In this document: piece after piece, positions 1 to 6,792 of the stretch
Numbering within the stretch: position 1 is the stretch's first letter
Layout: the number at the start of each line of letters is the position of its first letter
Origin: Clostridiaceae bacterium Marseille-Q4145
Lineage (GTDB): Bacteria > Bacillota > Clostridia > Lachnospirales > Lachnospiraceae
Direction of reading: 5' to 3'
DNA: 64,000 nucleotides
Assembly: GCA_018223365.1 (NCBI GenBank)
Contig: JAGTTP010000001.1
Location: 1 to 64,000, forward strand
Translations under genes and position numbers: made by a program
The notes under the pieces: generated by a model
Database searches by the model: none
Told to the model about the DNA's origin: nothing
What the model saw: only the letters and a program-made list of their open reading frames with translations

Positions 1-1
1 C

Positions 2-58
2 CTTATCGGCAACGGTAAGGTCTTCACTGGAGGCAAAAGTTCCTTCTGTGAAGCGTAG
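2..58 (+). pseudogene. possible C-terminal tail of a TnpB-type protein (partial)
   Basis: An open frame enters from the left edge and stops with TAG at 56-58, leaving 18 residues that end in SSFCEA. It lies directly before a structured region resembling the right end of IS200/IS605 elements, which is where the tnpB 3' end is normally found. The 18 residues carry no diagnostic motif, so the assignment rests on position alone. A second open frame (52-192) also crosses the region and could be the real tail. Low confidence; the sequence left of the window would settle it. Confidence 0.25.
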
Positions 59-293
59 AACCTCATGTGTTTATGCAGATCTGCTTTTGCTCAGTGCAGA
101 ACTGGGCAGTATGCAGGCGGCATAGATACAGGCAGATATACAGAGGACTACCTGTGATGTGGGATTCATGCCGTATCCGGCCTGAGTAATTGCACATATC
201 TGTGCAACTAAGTTACAGGCGTATCCGCCGATATTTAGTCTTGCCGCTTAAGGCGGCTGAGAAGCATGTGATTTCTAGTCATGTGAGGTTCAC
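59..293 (+). ncRNA. omega-RNA-like right end of an IS200/IS605 element
   Basis: The stretch is non-coding and rich in short stems. The 3' part holds a GCCGC/GCGGC hairpin (243-257) and a 7-bp hairpin pairing CATGTGA (265-271) with TCATGTG (279-285) through two G-U pairs, followed by AGGTTCAC ending at 293. The pattern of a hairpin followed by GGTTCA(C) is the usual right-end signature of IS605/IS1341-type elements, where the same DNA is transcribed as the TnpB guide-RNA scaffold. By that model the guide would be read from the flanking host DNA starting at 294. The upstream part (100-240) also has many short inverted segments. Family knowledge and position support the call; no TnpB domain is visible in the window. 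Confidence 0.5.
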
Positions 294-354
294 AAACTCT
301 GTAGAATTAAGTAAAATCAAGCTAAAATATGCTTATAACGAAGGAGAAATAGAT

Positions 355-975
355 ATGTATACTTGTGCCAGCTGTACGGTTCTAGCCTGTGCCAACAATG
401 AGCCGGATAAGATGCCAAAAAACTGCCCGATGCGGAACACTTCAGTCATGAAGAACTCCCGTGACGGATATGACCTGCCTGAAAACCACGATTTCTATAT
501 CAACTGTTCGTCCATCGAAGGACTTGGTTATTGTCAGTGGCCCCGGCTGAAAGAAACGATAGAGTTCTGTAAGCGGATGAATTACCACAAGCTTGGCCTT
601 GCATTCTGCAAAGGGCTGCGGAAAGAAGCCCGCATCGTGGCCGATTTACTCCGGGCACAGGGCTTTGAGGTAGTGTCAGTCATCTGCAAGACGGGCGGCA
701 TCTCAAAAGAAGAAGTCGGTATTCCGGAAGAGGTCAAAATACATCCGGGTGAATTTGAGGCCATGTGCAATCCCATCGCACAGGCAAAGCTGTTGAACGA
801 GCAGCAGACCGAGTTTAACATTGAGATCGGTCTGTGCGTCGGACATGACTCGATGTTTTATAAATATTCGGATGCAATGGTCACGACACTGGTGGCCAAG
901 GATCGTGTTTTGGCTCATAATCCCTGCGGTGCTATCTACTGTGCAGAGGGATATTTTAAAAAGCGGCTGGAATAA
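355..975 (+). CDS. DUF1847 family protein
   Basis: A 206-residue protein starting MYTCASCTVLACANN, with N-terminal cysteines (CASC, C in LACAN, NCPM) typical of the DUF1847 family. These are small, probably metal-binding proteins of anaerobes with no established reaction. A longer frame runs back to 190, but AAGGAG at 341-346 sits eight bases before the ATG at 355, and 190-354 is the end of the transposable element, so 355 is chosen. A later CNP..CGA segment and a central KLGLAFCKGLR stretch also fit the family. The mobile-element end at 293 has replaced the normal upstream region, so the gene may rely on a new promoter. It is followed by a terminator at 1007. Confidence 0.75.
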   Translation: MYTCASCTVLACANNEPDKMPKNCPMRNTSVMKNSRDGYDLPENHDFYINCSSIEGLGYCQWPRLKETIEFCKRMNYHKLGLAFCKGLRKEARIVADLLRAQGFEVVSVICKTGGISKEEVGIPEEVKIHPGEFEAMCNPIAQAKLLNEQQTEFNIEIGLCVGHDSMFYKYSDAMVTTLVAKDRVLAHNPCGAIYCAEGYFKKRLE

Positions 976-1006
976 AACATTCCTTCATTGCATTATTGAA
1001 GAAGAC

Positions 1007-1041
1007 ACGCATGTGGGAGTTGTCCTGCATGCGTATTTTTT
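1007..1041 (+). terminator. Rho-independent terminator after the DUF1847 gene
   Basis: ACGCATG (1007-1013) pairs with CATGCGT (1028-1034) around a 14-nt loop and is followed by ATTTTTTG. It separates the DUF1847 gene from the XRE/DUF3169 operon. Confidence 0.75.
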
Positions 1042-1056
1042 GTACCTGTTCTTAAA

Positions 1057-1133
1057 TGACAAGTAAAATTGTCAAAATATATTGACAAGGATAGTTGTCA
1101 ATGCTATAGTGAAGATGACAAGAAAAGTTGTCA
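1057..1133 (+). promoter_or_regulatory. promoter with three identical XRE operators
   Basis: A textbook promoter is visible: TTGACA (1082-1087), a 17-nt spacer and TATAGT (1105-1110). Three perfect palindromes TGACAA-N6-TTGTCA lie at 1057-1074, 1083-1100 and 1116-1133. The middle one covers the -35 box and spacer. The last is in the 5' leader and touches the ribosome site AAAGGAG (1133-1139). The layout is that of an autorepressed XRE regulator gene. The identity of the binding protein (the product at 1149) is inferred from position. Confidence 0.85.
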
Positions 1134-1148
1134 AAGGAGTAAATGCAT

Positions 1149-1358
1149 ATGTCATTACTTAATCAGTTAAAAGAATATCGTTCCAGGCTCGGTATCAATC
1201 AGACTGAGCTTGGAAAGCTGGCAGGAGTATCAAGACAGACCATCAGTTTAATCGAGCGGGGGGACTATTCACCGTCAGTGGCGTTGGCATTGAAGCTGGC
1301 AAAAATCTGTGGGGTTCAGGTGGAAGATATTTTTCAGTATGAGGAGGATGAGTCATGA
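1149..1358 (+). CDS. XRE-family repressor (short HTH protein)
   Basis: A 69-residue protein that is almost entirely one Cro/CI-type helix-turn-helix: LGINQTELGKLAGVSRQTIS followed by IERGDYSPSVALALKLA. An ATG at 1143 is also in frame, but AAAGGAG (1133-1139) is only three bases from it and nine from the ATG at 1149, so 1149 is preferred. It overlaps the next gene by ATGA (1355-1358), so the two are translationally coupled. Short XRE proteins paired with a DUF3169 membrane protein are common in Firmicutes. The regulator very probably binds the three palindromes in its own promoter. Confidence 0.9.
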   Translation: MSLLNQLKEYRSRLGINQTELGKLAGVSRQTISLIERGDYSPSVALALKLAKICGVQVEDIFQYEEDES

Positions 1359-2161
1359 AACAGGAAATGAAAGTCAACAGTTATCTTAGAGGCGTCAAGA
1401 TTATTGCGATCGCCTGTGTGATTGGCAGTGTGATCGGCGGAGGAACAGGAATGCTTCGTTTTGTATTACTGTCACGTGGAATTATATTGAACAGTGCCTG
1501 GGCGTTGCAGCAGATCAGAAGCATGCTGATTCCAATTCTGGGGGTCATTTTTGCAGTGACTGTGTTGCTGGAGGAAATCTGTATGCGGAAACTGAAAGGA
1601 ATCTGCGTGTGTCAGCCGGCGGCGGATGATGAAGAATGTGATCGGTTGGAATATGAGGAAGAAAAAGTTGGAGCTTTTGCGACGAATCTGAGTGTACTTT
1701 CACAGGTGTTGAGTATTTTCTTCCTGACTTTCGGTTATTCCATGAAATATATTGAGGCAGAGAACCATGCGTATTCATTCCTTGTGGCATGTGTGATATT
1801 TATTGCTATTTATGTATATCTCTATTTTTGGCAGATCCGGTATGTGAAGCTGCTTCAGAAAACACATCCGGAGAAGAAAGGTGATCCGTCTTCCCCGAAA
1901 TTCCAGGAGCAGTGGCTGGATAGCTGTGATGAAGCGGAAAAAGAGGTGATTTACCGCAGCGCTTATAAAGCGTATATGACCGTTAATCGCACGATCCCGG
2001 TGATTCTCATTCTGGTCATGCTTGCAAATCTCTATTTTGATACCGGCATGCTTGCAGTAATTGTCCTGGCGGTGATCTGGATGCTGGCACAGTTTACTTA
2101 TACTGGAAGTTGCGTGAGGATGAAAAAAAGCAGTTTCATGTTTCCCGAAGATCAAAAATAG
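1355..2161 (+). CDS. DUF3169 family membrane protein
   Basis: A 268-residue integral membrane protein. Hydrophobic segments are visible near residues 13-32, 46-66, 111-128, 135-158 and 213-258, with a charged cytoplasmic stretch (about 160-200) between them. It matches the DUF3169 family in size, topology and position behind a short XRE regulator. Function is unknown; such pairs are sometimes described as stress- or antimicrobial-responsive, but nothing in the sequence shows a ligand. It is co-transcribed with the regulator by an ATGA overlap and should be repressed through the same operators. Confidence 0.75.
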   Translation: MKQEMKVNSYLRGVKIIAIACVIGSVIGGGTGMLRFVLLSRGIILNSAWALQQIRSMLIPILGVIFAVTVLLEEICMRKLKGICVCQPAADDEECDRLEYEEEKVGAFATNLSVLSQVLSIFFLTFGYSMKYIEAENHAYSFLVACVIFIAIYVYLYFWQIRYVKLLQKTHPEKKGDPSSPKFQEQWLDSCDEAEKEVIYRSAYKAYMTVNRTIPVILILVMLANLYFDTGMLAVIVLAVIWMLAQFTYTGSCVRMKKSSFMFPEDQK

Positions 2162-2199
2162 GGTATAATAAAAAATATGAAAAGCGGGAGGGCATGCAA

Positions 2200-2283
2200 A
2201 TGGGAATTTATTTGTATCAGCCGTCCACGCTGTTTTGGAAAATCTACTGCCGCCAATATGATTACGGCATATGTTTTATATAG
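2200..2283 (+). other. small open frame in the 2162-2395 gap
   Basis: A 27-codon frame starting MGIYLYQPSTLFWK is preceded by GGGAGG (2186-2191) and a TATAAT (2164-2169). It could be a tiny gene or the remnant of a larger one. I recognise no family. Apart from this, the 2162-2395 gap holds a probable metal-repressor operator and the promoter of the next gene. Confidence 0.25.
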
Positions 2284-2301
2284 TTTCTTTATAAATATAG
2301 G

Positions 2302-2320
2302 TTAGGATAAGCTAACTCCA
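2302..2320 (+). promoter_or_regulatory. possible DtxR/IdeR-type operator
   Basis: The 19 bases starting TTAGGATAAGCTAAC are close to the iron/manganese repressor consensus TTAGGTTAGGCTAACCTAA (14 of 19 positions by eye). The site lies just downstream of TATAAA (2290-2295) and ahead of a ZIP metal transporter, so metal-responsive repression is plausible. Inference from a single site. Confidence 0.4.
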
Positions 2321-2395
2321 TTATTCACACATCTAATGCTGTCCTGCAGAATAGTATTATGATATAAAATCAATAGAAAGGAAAACATAAAATTA

Positions 2396-3172
2396 ATGAA
2401 AATCTTTTTTGGTATACTGATTCCATTTCTTGGAACGACGCTTGGTGCAGCATGCGTATTTTTTATGAACAAAACTCTGAGCAAATCGGTGCAGCGGGCA
2501 CTTGCTGGATTTGCAGCAGGTGTGATGGTTGCTGCCTCAATCTGGAGTCTTCTGATTCCAGCCATAGAACAATCTGAAAATATGGGAGTTTTCTCGTTTT
2601 TCCCGGCATTTGCTGGCTTCTGGATTGGCATATTTTTTTTACTTGCACTTGATCACCTGATTCCACATCTTCATGTAGGAAGTGACCAGGCAGAGGGACC
2701 GAAAAGCAAACTTGGCCGCACTACAATGATGGTATTGGCGGTTACACTGCATAATATTCCTGAAGGTATGGCAGTCGGTGTAATGTATGCTGGATTTATT
2801 GCCGGAAACGCGCAAATCACAGCTGCAAGTGCCCTTGCTTTATCCCTTGGAATTGCGATTCAAAATTTTCCGGAAGGAGCAATCATATCCATGCCGCTTA
2901 GAGCCGAGGGAGAAAGTAAGGGAAAAGCATTTTTGGGTGGTGTGCTTTCAGGGGTGGTTGAGCCGGTTGGAGCAGTACTTACAATCATTGCTGCTCAGCT
3001 GATAATCCCGGCATTGCCCTATTTATTAAGTTTTGCAGCAGGAGCAATGCTTTATGTTGTAGTAGAAGAACTGATTCCGGAAATGTCGCAGGGGTCGCAC
3101 TCCAATGTTGGTACGGTCTTCTTTGCGATCGGATTCAGCTTAATGATGGTTCTCGATGTGGCACTTGGATAA
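2396..3172 (+). CDS. ZIP family metal transporter
   Basis: A 258-residue membrane protein with eight likely membrane segments. The metal-site helix HNIPEGMAVGVMYAG (about residues 121-135) and a second helix with NFPEG (about 157-161) carry the His/Asn/Pro/Glu ligands of the ZIP (ZupT/GufA) family. ZIP proteins move divalent metal such as zinc, iron or manganese into the cytoplasm. The middle loop has a HLIPHLH cluster. AAAGGA at 2376-2381 lies 14 bases before the ATG, a rather long spacing. A metal-repressor-like site at 2302-2320 supports control by metal level. Substrate cannot be told from sequence. Confidence 0.9.
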   Translation: MKIFFGILIPFLGTTLGAACVFFMNKTLSKSVQRALAGFAAGVMVAASIWSLLIPAIEQSENMGVFSFFPAFAGFWIGIFFLLALDHLIPHLHVGSDQAEGPKSKLGRTTMMVLAVTLHNIPEGMAVGVMYAGFIAGNAQITAASALALSLGIAIQNFPEGAIISMPLRAEGESKGKAFLGGVLSGVVEPVGAVLTIIAAQLIIPALPYLLSFAAGAMLYVVVEELIPEMSQGSHSNVGTVFFAIGFSLMMVLDVALG

Positions 3173-3279
3173 GAAAGAGAGCTGATTGGAGACTGGAAAA
3201 GAAGAAGCTACTTGTGTTATACTGTTTCATAAGATTGAAAATCAATCAAGTAAATGGAAATGAAAGGGAAGATCAGAGG

Positions 3280-3780
3280 ATGAACAGAGAAAGATATTCG
3301 ATTATATTCAGTAGTTTGACAGGTAACACAAAGCAGCTTGCAGATGCAATTTATGAAACATTGCCAAAAGAAAACTGTGATTATTTTGGTATAAAAGAGA
3401 CCGGGCAGCCGCTATCAGAGATGCTTTATATTGGTTTCTGGACAGACAAAGGAAATGCAGATCAATCTACGCTGGAACTGCTGTCCAGTCTGACAAATAA
3501 AAAGATCTTTCTGTTCGGAACCGCTGGTTTTGGTGGAAGTGATACCTATTTTCAAAAGGTACTTGAGCATGTCAGACAATCTATCGATGAAAGCAATACG
3601 ATTGTAGGTGAATATATGTGCCAGGGAAAAATGCCGGAATCTGTGAAAAATCGTTATTTAAAGATGAAGGAACAGACAGAGCATCCGGCTAATATTGATG
3701 CACTGATTGAAAATTTTGACCGTGCCCTGTCACACCCTGATGCAGATGATTTGGACAGACTCAGAAATCTTCTCCTGTGA
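3280..3780 (+). CDS. flavodoxin family protein
   Basis: A 166-residue flavodoxin-fold protein. The FMN phosphate loop is SSLTGNTKQLADAI near residue 11, and the GTAGFGGSDTYFQ loop near residue 83 fits the flavin-binding side. The frame opens at 3214, but AAGGGA (3265-3269 region) precedes the ATG at 3280, and homology starts at YSIIFSS, so 3280 is chosen. It probably carries electrons in the cytoplasm. The partner is not evident from the neighbours (ZIP transporter before, TRIC-like channel after), and no partner reductase is adjacent. Confidence 0.8.
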   Translation: MNRERYSIIFSSLTGNTKQLADAIYETLPKENCDYFGIKETGQPLSEMLYIGFWTDKGNADQSTLELLSSLTNKKIFLFGTAGFGGSDTYFQKVLEHVRQSIDESNTIVGEYMCQGKMPESVKNRYLKMKEQTEHPANIDALIENFDRALSHPDADDLDRLRNLLL

Positions 3781-3816
3781 TATGTCAAATTTCAATGACA
3801 CGGGGGATTATGATTT

Positions 3817-4458
3817 ATGAACATTCAGAATTTGCTTTTATTTCTTATGGAACTGATCGGGACCATTGCCTTTGCAGCTTCCGGCGTAATGGTAGGGATT
3901 CGTAAGAATATGGATTTGTTTGGAGTCTGTGTTCTGGGAACTGTGACGGCGGTGGGAGGCGGAACGATCCGTGATATTGTGCTTTGCCAGATACCGTCGG
4001 CGTTGCTGGAACCGATTTATGTGGAAACATCTGTAATAACAGCACTTTTAATCTTTGGATTTCTCTATTTTAAAGCAGATAAAAATGCTGCCAGATTTCA
4101 TAACAGCTATGACCGGATGATGCAGCTCATGGATGCGATAGGTCTTGGTATTTTCACTGCTGTTGGAGTCATGACAGGAATTAAACAGGGTTATACAGAC
4201 AATACATTTTTGCTCGCATTCCTCGGAACGGTTACTGGCGTGGGTGGTGGTCTGCTCAGGGATATGATGGCCGGGAATCCACCCTATATTTTTGTAAAGC
4301 ATATTTATGCATGCGCTTCGGTGATGGGGGCAATGAGCTGTATTTTCTTGTATAGACAGTTTGGAGAACTTCCGGCAATGATGATTTCTTCGATGCTCGT
4401 TTTTATGATCCGTCTGCTGGCAGCGAAATATCGCTGGAATCTTCCCAGGGTTCGTTAA
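3817..4458 (+). CDS. TRIC-like / UPF0126 membrane channel protein
   Basis: A 213-residue protein made of two repeated UPF0126 units. Each has the glycine-rich turn GTVTAVGGGTIRDI (about residues 45-58) or GTVTGVGGGLLRDM (about 134-147). Seven membrane segments fit bacterial homologues of the trimeric intracellular cation (TRIC) channels, also annotated as YadS/YicG. The likely role is potassium or other cation or small-solute permeation in the cytoplasmic membrane. Ribosome site GGGGGA lies 12-13 bases before the ATG at 3817. No operon partner is obvious. Confidence 0.85.
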   Translation: MNIQNLLLFLMELIGTIAFAASGVMVGIRKNMDLFGVCVLGTVTAVGGGTIRDIVLCQIPSALLEPIYVETSVITALLIFGFLYFKADKNAARFHNSYDRMMQLMDAIGLGIFTAVGVMTGIKQGYTDNTFLLAFLGTVTGVGGGLLRDMMAGNPPYIFVKHIYACASVMGAMSCIFLYRQFGELPAMMISSMLVFMIRLLAAKYRWNLPRVR

Positions 4459-4552
4459 TCTGACCTTATCAAATTGTAAAAAACTGGATATATCCGTAAA
4501 GCCAGATAGGTAGTAGTATAGTGCTCAACGAATGACGAGGAGGCAACGTATT

Positions 4553-5080
4553 ATGAGCACGAAAGAACTTACAAATGAAAAACAGACAATTTCTGTATCA
4601 GAGATCGCAATCACTGGAGTTTGCATTGCACTTACCTTTATTGCGACAGGATTTATCAATATCCGGCTTCCGATTGCAGCTAATGGCGGACTGGTCCATC
4701 TGGGAAATGTACCGCTGTTTCTGGCAGCAATTATTTTTGGAAAACGTACTGGCGCACTGGCTGGTTCGATTGGAATGGCATTGTTCGATCTGATGGGCGG
4801 CTGGGTGCTGTGGGCACCGTTTACTTTTGTAGTTGTAGGTCTGATGGGATACAGCGTAGGCGCAATTACCGAGAAACATCATGGATTCCGTTGGAATGTA
4901 CTGGCCATTGCTGTTGCCTGTGTGTTAAAAATCGTAGGATACTATATTGCAGAAGGTATCATTTATGGAAACTGGATTGCACCGGCAGCATCCATTCCGG
5001 GCAACCTGGTTCAGATTGGTGTGGCAGCTGTTCTGGTTCTTCCGATTGCAGAAGTAGTCAGAAGAGCCATTCGCAGATAA
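4553..5080 (+). CDS. ECF transporter S component
   Basis: A 175-residue integral membrane protein with about six hydrophobic helices. It has the S-component hallmarks of an AITGVCIALTFIAT first helix and a loop GGLVHLGNVPLFLAAIIFGKR that includes the GxVHLGNxP motif. S components capture a vitamin, cofactor precursor or metal and work with a shared EcfT-EcfA module, which is not in this window. GAGGAGG (4537-4543) is ten bases before the ATG at 4553 and overlaps the weaker ATG at 4532, so 4553 is used. It precedes a class V aminotransferase by 73 bases. Substrate unknown. Confidence 0.8.
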   Translation: MSTKELTNEKQTISVSEIAITGVCIALTFIATGFINIRLPIAANGGLVHLGNVPLFLAAIIFGKRTGALAGSIGMALFDLMGGWVLWAPFTFVVVGLMGYSVGAITEKHHGFRWNVLAIAVACVLKIVGYYIAEGIIYGNWIAPAASIPGNLVQIGVAAVLVLPIAEVVRRAIRR

Positions 5081-5153
5081 GAAAAAATTGCATGAACGGC
5101 GGGAGAGAGAAAGTCTTCCGCCGTAGGTGTATATACAGGAGGAATAAGAAGTA

Positions 5154-6242
5154 ATGTATAAGATTATGACTCCCGGACCGACACAGGTACGGGAAAATGT
5201 ACGCAATGCAAGAAGTCTTGCCTGCACGAATCCGGATCTGGATCCGGCATTTTACGATTATTATAAGGAAACCTGTGAATTAATCAGTGAGCTCCTGGAA
5301 ACGAAAAATACAGCTTATATTCTGGATGGGGAAGGGATTCTTGGTCTGGAGGCAGCTTGTGCGTCTCTGACAGAACCTGGAGATCAGGTCCTTGTTCTGG
5401 ATAACGGTGTCTATGGAAAAGGATTTGCAGATTTTGTAACGATGTATGGCGGACAGGTTACTTTTTATGAAGCCCCTTACACCCGGGCACTGGATGTAGA
5501 TGCTTTTCGTGCATATTTAAAAGAGCATCATGATTTTAAATATGCAACGCTGGTACACTGTGATACACCAAGCGGAGTTCTGAATCCGGTAGAGGAGTTA
5601 AGCCGTGCTCTTCATGAATACGGCATTATGACGATTGTTGATTCTGTTTCTGCTATGTTTGGTGAACCGCTTCGTGTGGACGAGGGACAGATCGATATTG
5701 CCTGTGGAGGTTCACAGAAAGCTCTTTCGGCACCTCCGGGACTGACCTTTGTGACAGTCAGTGATGCAGCCATGAAAGCCATGGAAGAGAGGAAAACACC
5801 GATTGCGTCTTTCTATGCCAATATTCTGGTGTTCAAGGATTATTATAAGAATCTGTGGTTCCCATATACGATGCCAATTAGTGATATTTACGGACTGCGT
5901 GCGGCGCTGGAAAATGTAAAAGCAGATATTGGACGTTATGACCGTCATAAGAAGTATGGCGAGATGACCAGAAGGGCAGTTCAGAAGATGGGACTGTCTC
6001 TCTATCTGGAAAATGGGTATTCCAACACGGTTACCGTTATCCGCATTCCGGAAGGAATGACAGCTGCAGATATTCTGGAAACTATGAAGAAAGATCATAA
6101 TATCATGATTGCAGGAAGCTTTGACGTGCTCACCGGACAGGTCATCCGTATCGGACATATGGGTGAAAATGCGAATGAGCAAGATATAACGGAGACGCTT
6201 CAGGCACTTGAGCAGACCTTGAGCAGCCTTAAAAAGAAATAA
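5154..6242 (+). CDS. class V PLP aminotransferase (alanine-glyoxylate / AEP transaminase type)
   Basis: A 362-residue fold-type I PLP enzyme of the serine-pyruvate/alanine-glyoxylate/2-aminoethylphosphonate aminotransferase group. The N-terminal MTPGPTQVRENV motif is characteristic. Asp163 (TIVDSVSAMFG) is the residue that contacts the PLP ring nitrogen, and Lys189 in GGSQKALSAPPG should form the internal aldimine. Members transfer an amino group between small amino acids and pyruvate or glyoxylate. The exact donor cannot be decided here; no phosphonate genes are nearby. It probably shares a transcript with the ECF S component just upstream. Full length. Confidence 0.85.
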   Translation: MYKIMTPGPTQVRENVRNARSLACTNPDLDPAFYDYYKETCELISELLETKNTAYILDGEGILGLEAACASLTEPGDQVLVLDNGVYGKGFADFVTMYGGQVTFYEAPYTRALDVDAFRAYLKEHHDFKYATLVHCDTPSGVLNPVEELSRALHEYGIMTIVDSVSAMFGEPLRVDEGQIDIACGGSQKALSAPPGLTFVTVSDAAMKAMEERKTPIASFYANILVFKDYYKNLWFPYTMPISDIYGLRAALENVKADIGRYDRHKKYGEMTRRAVQKMGLSLYLENGYSNTVTVIRIPEGMTAADILETMKKDHNIMIAGSFDVLTGQVIRIGHMGENANEQDITETLQALEQTLSSLKKK

Positions 6243-6300
6243 TTGTATACAATGATACAATTTTGTAAAAATTAACGAAATTTTAACACTGTCTTTATTT

Positions 6301-6349
6301 TCTTTCGTATTTTTCGTTGATTGACGAAAGAAGAGATTGTCTTTATAAT
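6301..6349 (+). promoter_or_regulatory. promoter with overlapping dyad ahead of the PII fragment
   Basis: TTGACG (6321-6326), a 17-nt spacer and TATAAT (6344-6349) form a strong promoter. TCTTTCGT (6301-6308) and ACGAAAGA (6324-6331) form an 8-bp dyad whose right arm overlaps the -35 box, which looks like a repressor or activator site. The start point would fall at about 6356, immediately before the leader terminator. Confidence 0.6.
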
Positions 6350-6360
6350 GAATGACAAGC

Positions 6361-6398
6361 AAAGGCGCTGGATCAGAAGATTCAGTGCCTTTTTCTTT
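6361..6398 (+). terminator. leader terminator / attenuator before the PII fragment
   Basis: AAAGGCGCTG (6361-6370) pairs with CAGTGCCTTT (6383-6392) through ten pairs including one G-T, and is followed by TTTTCTTTTA. It begins within about five bases of the predicted transcript start, so it is a leader attenuator. Leader terminators of this shape are common ahead of nitrogen-assimilation genes in Clostridia. Confidence 0.7.
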
Positions 6399-6432
6399 TA
6401 TCCGTAGTAACTATGCGGTGGGCCCGGAAGAA

Positions 6433-6729
6433 ATGCTAACGAAGGAAAAAGTTACCGGTATGACCGTTACCCAGGTTATGGGCTGCGGAGTACAGAAAGG
6501 AGCAGGAGAGAAGTATCGTGGAGTTGAGATGGATGCGACCCTGCTGCCGAAGGTAAAAGTAGAAGTCATCGTTGGAAATATTCCGGTAGAAAAAGTGGTC
6601 GAAGCTGCCAAGAAGGCACTGTATACCGGACATATCGGAGACGGAAAGATCTTTGTTTACAATGTAGATAAGGTTGTGAAGGTAAGAACTGGTGAAGAAG
6701 ATCTGGATGCTCTGAAAGATGTAGAATAA
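6433..6729 (+). pseudogene. N-terminally truncated PII nitrogen regulator (GlnB/GlnK)
   Basis: From residue 8 onward the product is an unmistakable PII protein: GVQKGAGEKYRG (T-loop), LLPKVKVEVIV, then TGHIGDGKIFVYNVD and VRTGEE, the B- and C-loops that bind ATP/ADP and 2-oxoglutarate. A normal PII is about 112 residues and starts with the strand MKKIEAIIRP. Here only about 98 residues remain from Met at 6433, and the first beta strand and most of helix 1 are missing. The frame continues upstream into the terminator hairpin without restoring them. A deletion seems to have joined the leader to codon ~20. No Amt gene is adjacent. Probably non-functional, since the lost strand is part of the trimer core. 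Confidence 0.75.
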
Positions 6730-6738
6730 AATTTAAAG

Positions 6739-6769
6739 AAAGGGATGTCGGTTTTCCGGCATCCCTTTT
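6739..6769. terminator. bidirectional terminator between the PII fragment and cstA
   Basis: AAAGGGATG (6739-6747) pairs with CATCCCTTT (6760-6768). There is T-rich sequence after it on the plus strand and A-rich sequence before it, so it can serve both convergent genes. Confidence 0.75.
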
Positions 6770-6792
6770 CGTCGTGATACTGTATGATTTAC

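Noticed and set aside
4459..4552. THF or other vitamin riboswitch before the first ECF S component
   Set aside because: Only 94 bases with no recognisable conserved core; not enough structure to claim one.
5712..6362. Long antisense frame opposite the aminotransferase gene
   Set aside because: It is the complement of a well-conserved PLP enzyme; its translation lacks family features and it has no ribosome site.
6352..6432. Use of ATG 6352 as true start of the PII gene
   Set aside because: The segment encodes the leader terminator hairpin, begins at or before the expected transcript start and adds nothing resembling the PII N-terminus.
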